From assembly GCA_000585055.1 (NCBI GenBank), contig JEMX01000032.1, positions 1-37,290 of the forward strand: 37,290 nucleotides of DNA, given 5' to 3'. The DNA is from Candidatus Accumulibacter appositus. Its GTDB lineage: Bacteria > Pseudomonadota > Gammaproteobacteria > Burkholderiales > Rhodocyclaceae. Each line of letters opens with the position of its first letter. Positions within the stretch are counted from its first letter, which is position 1. Shown piece after piece: positions 15,741 to 23,593 of the stretch. A model generated the notes under the pieces. It was not told the origin of the DNA and did no database searches. It saw nothing but the letters and a program-made list of their open reading frames with translations. The position numbers were made by a program, and so were the translations under genes.

Positions 15741-16369
15741 ACGCTCGTACGCCGCACCGCGATGCGATCCGGATACTTTTCATTCTGAATGCCGGCGGCG
15801 TGCCTTTGACGGACCCGGACGATGCCACGGTTGCCAAGATCTTTAAAGGCGAAGCACGATTGCATGCGTTCGACTTCTGGATGCGCAATCCGGACTACTT
15901 GGCGAGCGAACTGCTGGACGCCTACGAGACGACCAGCGACATCCGGTACCGCCAAGCGGCTGAGGCGATCTTCGAAAGCGACGAACCCGACTTGCGGCGC
16001 GTTCCAATGATCCGCTACCTGTTTGGCGCCTACGAGCGCCTGGACGATGCGCTTTCCCTGCTTCGATCGCGCGACTTGGTACGCATCACTGGGATCAAAG
16101 GAAAGTTAAAGGTCCACGAGACTGATTTCATTCTGACAGTCCGCGGAGTGGATGTTTGCTCGACTGCGGTCGCTCAGGAACCGGTTCTTGAGTGGTATGC
16201 CCGCCGGTCAACCCTGGTTGCGGAGGTTGCAGGTGCACGTGGCGGCGGTGCTCTCAAGGAGAAGCAATACGAGCAGGCAACGTACGCCCAAACCCAACTC
16301 GGCGGAATCATTCCTCCCATCGGGCCAGAGGTGCAAAGAAGGCTGCTTCAACTCAAACAAGCCGCCTGA
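15737..16369 (+). CDS. 210-aa accessory protein, possible LmuC / ABC-3C middle component
   Basis: GTG start inside the preceding stop (GTGA), with AAGGAG just upstream. No catalytic motif is evident. A conserved-looking core reads LHAFDFWMRNPDYLASELL (about 37-55), then RRVPMIRYLFGAYERLDDALSLL, a beta-rich segment (VRITGIKGKLKVHETDFILT) and a basic tail. The sequence is mostly helical, like a winged-helix or adaptor protein. Its size and position immediately before a coiled-coil ATPase recall the small middle components of Lamassu (LmuC) and other three-component ABC defence systems. That comparison is architectural; homology is not demonstrated. Confidence 0.5.
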   Translation: MNARTPHRDAIRILFILNAGGVPLTDPDDATVAKIFKGEARLHAFDFWMRNPDYLASELLDAYETTSDIRYRQAAEAIFESDEPDLRRVPMIRYLFGAYERLDDALSLLRSRDLVRITGIKGKLKVHETDFILTVRGVDVCSTAVAQEPVLEWYARRSTLVAEVAGARGGGALKEKQYEQATYAQTQLGGIIPPIGPEVQRRLLQLKQAA

Positions 16370-16379
16370 AGGAGGAGAC

Positions 16380-18335
16380 ATGGCAAGAGAGAGCATGGAG
16401 TGGCTGGATGCCATAGCCAGTCGAGCGAAGGTCGATACGAACCGCGTGGAATCAGTGTTGGCCGCGCGACATATCGTGCCCACACCAGTCCTGCCTGCTC
16501 CGCGCAGGATGAAACTCTTGAGCATTTCTTTCGGCGGAGCTAAGCAAGGGGTGGAGGACGACGGGCCATACGCATTCGAATGGCAAGCCCTCAGTGAAGG
16601 GCTCTGGGGAATGATGACGGACAGAAACCTCCGCGGGAAATCGTCAATCATCGAAGTCGTGCGCTGGTTGGTGCGCGGAAGGCCGTCCCCGAATCTTCAG
16701 GATGACGTCAAGTCCTGGATATACAACGCCTGCCTGCGATTCGATATTGATGGGCTCGAACATGAGGTGCGAATCGACTGTCGAAATGGCGCCAACGGTA
16801 CGCTGTGTCGGCGTTCATCGACGACAGCGGAGGCTACAGTGCTCGCCTCTTTCAGCAGCGACAAGCAGTTCGAGTTGGTCATGTCGGATTTTTTCCTGCA
16901 CGCGTTTTCCATGGAGGGCCTCGCGACATGGCGAGAAAGCAATTCCGATGAGAAGACTGGCCATGCAGTCATTCATGGCTGGCCGGCGTTGTCAGGTGCG
17001 ATGTTCATCGGTACCAACTACGAAGTGGTGCTGGGAGATCTACCTGCCACCACCGGAACGCAAGCGCGTCTCATGCAGATGTATTTAGGGGTTCCATGGG
17101 TCTCAACGCTGGCCTCGGCATGGGCGGCACTGAAACTCGTAGAGTCAGGCAATGACCGGGAGGCACGTCGGCACAGCCAAGGCGCGCGAACCAGGCAGGC
17201 ACGAGTAAAGGAGATAGAAGCGTTGCTCGCCGAGAAGCGAGCAGCGTTGAGCGCGCAACCCTCGGACGAAGAGATTCAGGCTGAGCTATCGGTGCTAAGT
17301 GGTAGGTATTCGGAGACGAAACGGCGGGAGAAGGCGATGCAGGAGCGCCTTGACCGAGAGACGCTCGCCGAGCGGCAAGCAAGTGCCGCCTACTTGCAGG
17401 ATCGACGGGAACTGCAGGCTCACAAGGATTCGATGGCGGCTGGTTCGATCTTCCGTTCGCTCGACCCGACCTGCTGCCCGCGCTGCGATCATGAGATCGA
17501 TCAGGCACGTAAGAAACAGGAGGCGCTCAGTCACTCGTGTTCGGTATGTGGAGAGAGCATCTCGAGCAGCGAGGATGCAGACGCCCTGAAGAAAGGGCTG
17601 GAGGCGAGCGTCAAAGCGTCGAAAGCAGCCTTCGACAAGGCCGAAAAGAATCGCAAACTGGCCGAGGATAGCTTGGAGTCCTTGCAAACGGATCTGGAAA
17701 CCATCCAGATCAAGAGCGAAGCGCTGACAATGCAGCTTGGTTCGTTCGAAGCAAGGAAGTTGCTATCCAACGAGATCGCAATTCTCGAAGGTCGCCTCGA
17801 AGAGGCAAGCTTCGATCCTGGTACCGATGATATTGCGGATGATGATGCCGTCGTGCTCAAAGCCATTGTCGGGGAGACAGATGCACGATCGAAAGCTGTC
17901 CGCGACAACTTCCTCGAAGAGGTCTCAACCAGCCTTCTGCACTTTGCTCAGCGGTTCGGGATGCACAGTCTGTCGAAGGCCCAACTACGAGGGAATGCGA
18001 ATTTGCTGTTGGAGAAAGGTGGCGCCGACACCTCGTTCAGCAAGGTGACGAAGGGCGAACGCCTCCGATTGAAAGTTGCCACAGTCCTCGCAATGATTCA
18101 GGTGGGGGAACGCAGAGGCGTCGGGAGACACCCAGGCTTGATCATGATCGATTCACCCGCTGCCCAGGAAGTTGCACCGGAGGATCTTCGCGAGTTGCTG
18201 TCGGGTTTGAAGACTGTTTGCGAGGAACTTCCTCATCTTCAGATATTCGTCGCGGGCATGACATCGAAAGCGATGAGTGATCACATACCCTCCGGCCGTC
18301 GTCGGGAAGCCGCCAATGGAGGCTACCTGTGGTAA
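16380..18335 (+). CDS. Rad50/SMC-like ATPase with coiled coil and zinc-hook-like motif
   Basis: 651 aa; ATG preceded by AAGGAGG, 10 bases after the previous stop. A compact P-loop D-R-N-L-R-G-K-S-S (81-89, Lys87) replaces the usual G-x-N-G-x-GK(S/T). A long charged coiled coil (about 270-360 and 395-465) is interrupted by C366-P-R-C369 and C387-S-V-C390, a zinc-ribbon or hook like those that dimerise Rad50. The C-terminal head has a signature-like SKVTKGERLRLK (554-565) and Walker B LIMIDSP with Asp591. This is SMC/Rad50/SbcC head-coil-head organisation. Expected role: ATP-dependent DNA (end) sensing that controls the nuclease encoded next. The stop overlaps that gene by 7 bases. Confidence 0.8.
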   Translation: MARESMEWLDAIASRAKVDTNRVESVLAARHIVPTPVLPAPRRMKLLSISFGGAKQGVEDDGPYAFEWQALSEGLWGMMTDRNLRGKSSIIEVVRWLVRGRPSPNLQDDVKSWIYNACLRFDIDGLEHEVRIDCRNGANGTLCRRSSTTAEATVLASFSSDKQFELVMSDFFLHAFSMEGLATWRESNSDEKTGHAVIHGWPALSGAMFIGTNYEVVLGDLPATTGTQARLMQMYLGVPWVSTLASAWAALKLVESGNDREARRHSQGARTRQARVKEIEALLAEKRAALSAQPSDEEIQAELSVLSGRYSETKRREKAMQERLDRETLAERQASAAYLQDRRELQAHKDSMAAGSIFRSLDPTCCPRCDHEIDQARKKQEALSHSCSVCGESISSSEDADALKKGLEASVKASKAAFDKAEKNRKLAEDSLESLQTDLETIQIKSEALTMQLGSFEARKLLSNEIAILEGRLEEASFDPGTDDIADDDAVVLKAIVGETDARSKAVRDNFLEEVSTSLLHFAQRFGMHSLSKAQLRGNANLLLEKGGADTSFSKVTKGERLRLKVATVLAMIQVGERRGVGRHPGLIMIDSPAAQEVAPEDLRELLSGLKTVCEELPHLQIFVAGMTSKAMSDHIPSGRRREAANGGYLW

Positions 18336-20401
18336 CTGCAGAGCCTGGGGCACACCTACACTCAGTGGAAGTCAAGCTGCATTCGTTGCTGGGCGAAGGC
18401 AGAACACCGCACGTTGAGAATTTGGGTGGTTTCGATGCGATTGTTGAGGCTGCTCCAACTCTTGCGACATCTCCGCTGGCAAGCGAGATTCTGTTAGCGG
18501 TCTTGCGAGATGTCGTCAACACGGCCATAGAAGACGCGCGTCCATGGAAGGAACTGATCGGCCGTCTGGTGCATGGTGCCACGAACGACGTTGTGTTGAT
18601 CGAGATGGTCGACGCCCTGGATGCCTGCCAGAAGCTACCTGATGGAACAGCCATCGACGTATTCATGGCGTTCCTCCAAAAGGCAGTCAACGTATCCGGA
18701 ACCCTCCCAAGTTATGCACGTGCAATAGCACTTGAAGGTGCCTTTCGCTTGGCGGCGTACGATCGTCGAATGCAGCTTCGCTTGCTTGATGCCCTGCTAG
18801 GAATTCAAGCGTCCGATGAGCCGCAATTCCTTCGCCACGCGGCTAAGATCATGGGAATTGCCCATTCTCATTGGCGCGAAGCGGAGTTGGTCGAAGTGCT
18901 GCACACCCTTTCCGAATGTGAGGGGGCAGCCTATGAAGCCAGTTTTGAACTGGGAATGGCACGCCTGGCTTCGGCACTTGACGAGCCGCGGAGAGACGCG
19001 GCGAATTCGTTGTTCCTGGAATCGTTGCACTGGTTCAGGAAGGCCGAATCAATGCAAGAGGCAACGCCGGAGGCCTCGCTTTACGGGGAATGCCTCACGC
19101 TCTTGACAGACTTCGAGGCGCACAAGACGGATCTCGAGTTAAGGCAACGCAGCGCGCTCATTCAGAAGTCAGCTTTCGAGCTAGTCGCCTGGCACGCCGA
19201 TGCAAACTCGCCAGCGTGGTTAGGGGCGCGGCATTTTCAGGCGGCATGCTGGAACGATCTCGCCGGGACCCTTGCCTCGCTTGCCAATTCCCTGAATGCG
19301 GTTAGTTGGTGGGAGCCTCGGGTCGTGATTGAAAGTCAAGTTCTGGCTGCCTACAGTGCGGGGCGGACGATCCTGAAGCGCAGCCAGGATGGATCTCTGG
19401 AGACGTTGATTCGCCCCAGGCTCGAGGCTTCGATAGCGCAGCGCGAGGGCCAAGCTTATCTTCTGAAATGTTGGCTGCAACAGCACCGCGAACACGAACG
19501 GGTACCTGAAGCGAATGCCATCCTGAGCGGTATCGATCGCCTGATGGCAGATAGCGCGGAGGCACCGCGAAACCCCACTGAGGCAGCCACCATTTGGGCG
19601 CCGGTTGCTGCCGTACTTTCACAAGCCCACTGCAGCGATGCCACCAAGCGACGGGTCAGTGAACTGGTCGCGAATGCGTTCGCATTCAGTCTTGAAAACC
19701 TCAGCGGCGCTGAGATTGACATTTTCGATCAGTGTCGCTCTGTGGTTGAAGCTCATCCAGATCATCGTGGCAGCCTTCGCGGGGCCAAACTCTTCGACAC
19801 GGTCTTGTTGTGGACGGTTCGGTTTCTCAAAAACCGTCTCGAAATGACCAAGAAGGATGACCCCTCTGTATCCTATCTTTTCGAGGCAGGGGACGGTAGC
19901 TTGGCGCCGGAGGGCGCACTTCAGGAGGACTACTTTCGTTGGCTGAGCACCCAGTCTGCGTCGGGGGAAATGGAGCCTACAAATCTTGGAAGTGGTCGAG
20001 CTGACGTGGCGCTGAAAAATACGGGTGAGCGCATCGTGATTGAAATCAAGCGGGAGATTCAGGACGCGTCGTTTGATTTTCTGGCGAAGGCCTACGCAGG
20101 ACAGACCACCGACTACCAGAACATCAGTATTCGATTGGGCTTTCTGCTGGTACTTGACTTGACGGGACCGAAGCTAGAAGGCACGCCGCACATTCGAACC
20201 CTTGTTCAGTGTCGCTCCATCCAAAGGAAAGGCGAAGCGGAGCCACGGCAGGTTGTAATCGTCAAGGTTCCGGGGCGACGTTGCCTGCCAAGCGCAATCA
20301 GTAAGATCGCAAAGCTTTCGGCTTCTGGCGGCAAATTGGCAGGCAGGCGGCCGAATAGAGCAAAAGTGACAAATAAGATCTGCCACCCGAAAGCGCCGTA
20401 G
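18329..20401 (+). CDS. Large helical-repeat protein with C-terminal PD-(D/E)XK nuclease domain
   Basis: 690 aa; GTG start inside the end of the ATPase gene, with GGAGG at 18318-18322 supporting it. Residues 1 to about 500 are almost entirely helical and look like an alpha-solenoid with no recognisable enzyme motif. Residues about 530-650 carry a restriction-endonuclease-like core: ALQEDYFRWL helix, SGRADVALKN with Asp559, IVIEIKRE with Glu572-x-Lys574, then AYAGQTTDYQN and a hydrophobic strand LGFLLVLDL. The D-x12-E-x-K spacing fits PD-(D/E)XK nucleases. A basic tail ends the protein (KIAKLSASGGKLAGRRPNRAK). Likely the DNA-cleaving effector of the operon, activated through the ATPase; this role is inferred. 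Confidence 0.7.
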   Translation: MVTAEPGAHLHSVEVKLHSLLGEGRTPHVENLGGFDAIVEAAPTLATSPLASEILLAVLRDVVNTAIEDARPWKELIGRLVHGATNDVVLIEMVDALDACQKLPDGTAIDVFMAFLQKAVNVSGTLPSYARAIALEGAFRLAAYDRRMQLRLLDALLGIQASDEPQFLRHAAKIMGIAHSHWREAELVEVLHTLSECEGAAYEASFELGMARLASALDEPRRDAANSLFLESLHWFRKAESMQEATPEASLYGECLTLLTDFEAHKTDLELRQRSALIQKSAFELVAWHADANSPAWLGARHFQAACWNDLAGTLASLANSLNAVSWWEPRVVIESQVLAAYSAGRTILKRSQDGSLETLIRPRLEASIAQREGQAYLLKCWLQQHREHERVPEANAILSGIDRLMADSAEAPRNPTEAATIWAPVAAVLSQAHCSDATKRRVSELVANAFAFSLENLSGAEIDIFDQCRSVVEAHPDHRGSLRGAKLFDTVLLWTVRFLKNRLEMTKKDDPSVSYLFEAGDGSLAPEGALQEDYFRWLSTQSASGEMEPTNLGSGRADVALKNTGERIVIEIKREIQDASFDFLAKAYAGQTTDYQNISIRLGFLLVLDLTGPKLEGTPHIRTLVQCRSIQRKGEAEPRQVVIVKVPGRRCLPSAISKIAKLSASGGKLAGRRPNRAKVTNKICHPKAP

Positions 20402-20452
20402 ACAGGGTTGCAAATCTGCGCTGTTCCGGTACTGTTGTATGGAGGGGGCGTC

Positions 20453-20785
20453 ATGCGCAAAGCCGTCTTAATCTTTTTCCTGTCGCTGGGTATAGGCATC
20501 GGGCTGTTGTCGGCTTGGGGTGACGACTGGGGCCTTCGTCTCATCATGATGGCCGTGGGTGCGCTGTTCGGGGGCGCCATTGGTGGCGGCCTTTCGAGCA
20601 TCGGAAAGCCGCAACGGCGACTTCCGCTTTTGACGGAGGAGGAAATGAATCCCATTCCGGGAATGGGAACGTCGAGTCGCGACCTTGCAGCGAATTACTG
20701 GCGCGACGAGGGGCACCCCCCGTTCATGAAGCCACCAAGGCCTGAGCATGGTAATCACATGTTCGATGCGGACAAACTGAACTGA
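20453..20785 (+). CDS. Small two-helix membrane protein converging on traG
   Basis: 110 aa; ATG at 20453 with a strong GGAGGGGG about 7 bases upstream. Two hydrophobic segments (AVLIFFLSLGIGIGLLSAW, about 4-22, and LIMMAVGALFGGAIGGGLSS, about 30-50) are followed by a soluble tail rich in Pro, Asp and Asn (EEEMNPIPGMG, RDLAANYWRDEG). Its TGA abuts the traG stop on the other strand with no gap. I do not recognise the family. Entry-exclusion proteins of SXT-type elements are small inner-membrane proteins encoded near traG, so such a role is a guess from position only. It is not clearly part of the upstream defence operon. Confidence 0.6.
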   Translation: MRKAVLIFFLSLGIGIGLLSAWGDDWGLRLIMMAVGALFGGAIGGGLSSIGKPQRRLPLLTEEEMNPIPGMGTSSRDLAANYWRDEGHPPFMKPPRPEHGNHMFDADKLN

Positions 20786-23560
20786 CTACTTTCGCAGTGC
20801 GTCTTTCACTGCTTGCTTAGCATCGTCAATCAGTGGCGCAACATCTTCTTTGACCTGCTTACCTGTTTGCTTCATCAGGGATCGCTTCGAGGCCAGCGTC
20901 CTGTCCGGCGTCTGAGTAATCTGTGCCTCTCGTTCGAATGCCTCACGCTCTGCCGCTGTGGTCGCGCGTATGCGCTTGCCTTGTGCTTGGACCTCGTCGC
21001 GCAGGTGGGAGGGGGGGTGGGTGGTGTTCGGCATGGGCTGAGCAGTACCGTCGAACCGTCGAACGTCGCTCGTGTGTTGACGATGGCGCGACGCAATGTC
21101 CAGCGTCAAGGCTGGGTCGGCGGCATCTTGTGCGTGCTGGTGACGAAGGTCGCCGAAGGACAACGGCATGGCTGTTCCGTCCGAGAATGTGCGGTTAGGC
21201 TTAAGCGACTGGCGTGCCAGTTCGGCCTCCATCAGAGTGCGCGCCGCAGCGCTGTTGCCTCCGTATTGTTCCGCATATCGGGTGAACATTTCTAGATTGT
21301 GGGGGTCCTGGGCGATGTCGATCGAGATCGTTTCACCGCGCTCGTAAGCTGTCGAGACGCGCTCCGCAAAGGCGGTTCGTTCGGCCAAACTCGCTTCGGA
21401 TCGTTCAGATCGAGTTGTCGTGGTGGCAAGTCGCGACGCCATGTCGTGAGCGTCACGGGCATCGTTGGCGATGACGGTTGCGAAGCTTCTGTCCCGAGAC
21501 ACCCTATCTCCGAACTGCTTGAACTCCGCGAGTTGTTCGCTCGACAGGGAGGCTAGCGCTCTTTGCTCTGCCGAGGATAGTCCAGAGGTGTAGCTCTTGT
21601 CGGCGTTGGCATTGCCCTGAAGCCCCGCCAACGGCGTGTTGATGCCCAAGTGTCCGGAAGCGCCGAGCGCGATGCGCGCCACCTGCGCTTGCGAGAGGCC
21701 GGTCGTGTCCGCGACGCTCTTGGTGATCTGATCCAGCCGGGTCAGCGTATCGCCGAATTGCTCGAAGCTGCTGGTGGTGGAGCCGGTGCTACTGCGCGAC
21801 GATTTCAGCTTGGTCAGGCCGCGGGAGAATGCTTCGGACAACACGGTCGCGCGTTCCTGGTTCGCAGCGACCGCTTCGCTGCGTGCGGCGTCGACTTGTC
21901 GGCTGGCGTCGGTGACATCTTGTTCCGACACGCGCATCGAAACCACCCTGGACGCGAAGCCCTGATTTCGCAGGAGCGAGACGGCGGTACGTCCGGTCAG
22001 CGCATTCGACGAGAAGGTGTTCCCGCTCAGATCGTTTTGCCAACTGCCCATGAAAGCCGAGGTGCGGTTGGGCGCCAGTTGCATCTGATCCATCCCCACG
22101 TTCCCCATGGAAACGTTGCCGACGGTGGAGGCGGACGTGCCACCCGAGATCATCGCCTGCAGGCCCGACAGGCCGCCCACCAGTGCCGTCCCGAAATTCT
22201 CCATGCGCTTCAAGGCCGCCCAGGCGATGAAGGGAATGCTGATCGCGAGGTAGCCGACAATGGCCTCGCCCGAGATCGCGCGTGAGTAGATCGTCGAGGC
22301 GGTCTGCAGGGCCAGCGCCTTGGTGCCGGTGCCGAGGTCCGCTGCGGCCGCCAGATCATAGGCCGCGTAGATCGAGGCCATGTAGTTGAGGATGGCGTAG
22401 AGCGGCGGCCAGAGCTGGATCCAGATCAGCACCGCCGCATAGCCCTTGAAGGCCAGCATCGTCTCGCGGCCGCTGGTGAGGAGGAGGAGCAGCACGAAGA
22501 GCGGGAACATCGCGTAGGTCACCGCCTCGACCACGTTCCTGAAAACCGGCAGGGCCTGCTCGGCCACCTTGCCGTAGTTGAGCCAGGTCGCGTTCTGCTG
22601 GGCCACCGCCTGGGCCCGGCCGACGGCAAGCACCATGGCTGCCGGATCGTTGACCTTCTGGCCGACGATCTTGCTGGTGTCCTCGATCGCGTTGAGCACC
22701 GCGTTTTGCCGGATGAGGTCGGCAGCGTTGGCTGCGGCGGTGGCGATACTGTTCTTGAGATAGGCCTGCTGGATCTGTCCGGCAATGACGGCTGCGGCAG
22801 CGGCACCGGGCAGCGTCGGGTTGAGCTGGAAGGCGAGCCGCCCCTGAATGCGGGTGATCTGCGCCGGCAATCGCCCATTGAGACTCTGATACACGTTTGG
22901 GCAGGTGTCGACGCCGACGCTGCCGCCCGCGGCGGTCAACGTGCTGAAGCGCGCCGGATTGGGCGAGGCCATCAACGGCCAGACATCATCCGACGCGGAA
23001 AAGGTGGCCGGGTCGAGGGTGCCGTCGATCAGGTCATACGTGGTGCAGTTGTGGATGAAGTTGATGAGGTCAGTGCGGAACGCCGGGTCCTGGAACACCA
23101 CGTTGCCGGTCTCGCGGATCAGACGGTTGCCGAACATCAGGCCGTTCTGCTGGTAGGAGAGCTCGGCGGGCAGGGCACCGATGCCCGGAATGACCTGGAA
23201 CGCCGTCTCGAAAAGCCCCGTCAGCGTGTTGCCGATCGTGCTGGTAAGGCTGCCCAGCACGGCCACCCCGAAGGGCACATTGTCGACCACCTTGACTGCG
23301 GAGCCGCCGGTCTTGTCCACGATCCCGATGGTGACCTTCGGTACGATCAGCACCGAGAACACCAGCACCACCGTGCCCAACCACTTCCAGCCCTGCAATT
23401 TCTCGGGGGCGAAGGCGTAGGCGATGAGCGCCGCGACGAAGCCGCAGAAGGCGACAGCGGCGACCGCCGACAGGTAGTCGCCCGATGCATGGATTGCGGC
23501 GGCGGCATTGAAGACACCGAACAGGCTGTCGGCATTCTGGTAGGCGTAGATTTCCCACAT
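20786..23560 (-). CDS. traG: Conjugal transfer mating-pair stabilisation protein TraG
   Basis: 924 aa. Start MWEIYAYQNADSLFGVFNAAAA, with a GGAG-rich site upstream, is typical of F-type TraG N-terminal domains. Membrane segments lie near 28-50, 57-78, 325-350, 360-390 and 425-445. The long C-terminal part is periplasmic and rich in Ser, Thr, Gln and Ala. In F, the N-terminal part is needed for pilus assembly and the C-terminal part for mating-pair stabilisation and exclusion recognition by TraS. Last gene of the tra operon, about 33 bases after traH. Confidence 0.92.
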   Translation of the reverse strand: MWEIYAYQNADSLFGVFNAAAAIHASGDYLSAVAAVAFCGFVAALIAYAFAPEKLQGWKWLGTVVLVFSVLIVPKVTIGIVDKTGGSAVKVVDNVPFGVAVLGSLTSTIGNTLTGLFETAFQVIPGIGALPAELSYQQNGLMFGNRLIRETGNVVFQDPAFRTDLINFIHNCTTYDLIDGTLDPATFSASDDVWPLMASPNPARFSTLTAAGGSVGVDTCPNVYQSLNGRLPAQITRIQGRLAFQLNPTLPGAAAAAVIAGQIQQAYLKNSIATAAANAADLIRQNAVLNAIEDTSKIVGQKVNDPAAMVLAVGRAQAVAQQNATWLNYGKVAEQALPVFRNVVEAVTYAMFPLFVLLLLLTSGRETMLAFKGYAAVLIWIQLWPPLYAILNYMASIYAAYDLAAAADLGTGTKALALQTASTIYSRAISGEAIVGYLAISIPFIAWAALKRMENFGTALVGGLSGLQAMISGGTSASTVGNVSMGNVGMDQMQLAPNRTSAFMGSWQNDLSGNTFSSNALTGRTAVSLLRNQGFASRVVSMRVSEQDVTDASRQVDAARSEAVAANQERATVLSEAFSRGLTKLKSSRSSTGSTTSSFEQFGDTLTRLDQITKSVADTTGLSQAQVARIALGASGHLGINTPLAGLQGNANADKSYTSGLSSAEQRALASLSSEQLAEFKQFGDRVSRDRSFATVIANDARDAHDMASRLATTTTRSERSEASLAERTAFAERVSTAYERGETISIDIAQDPHNLEMFTRYAEQYGGNSAAARTLMEAELARQSLKPNRTFSDGTAMPLSFGDLRHQHAQDAADPALTLDIASRHRQHTSDVRRFDGTAQPMPNTTHPPSHLRDEVQAQGKRIRATTAAEREAFEREAQITQTPDRTLASKRSLMKQTGKQVKEDVAPLIDDAKQAVKDALRK

Positions 23561-23593
23561 GGCGCTCCGTCTCCTCGCGCGATTGCGTCTGCG

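Noticed and set aside
14826..20401. Identification of the operon as Wadjet (JetABCD), Gabija or Septu
   Set aside because: There is no JetA/JetB/JetD-like set, no TOPRIM-OLD plus UvrD-like helicase pair, and no HNH partner; the nuclease is PD-(D/E)XK and the ATPase is Rad50-like.
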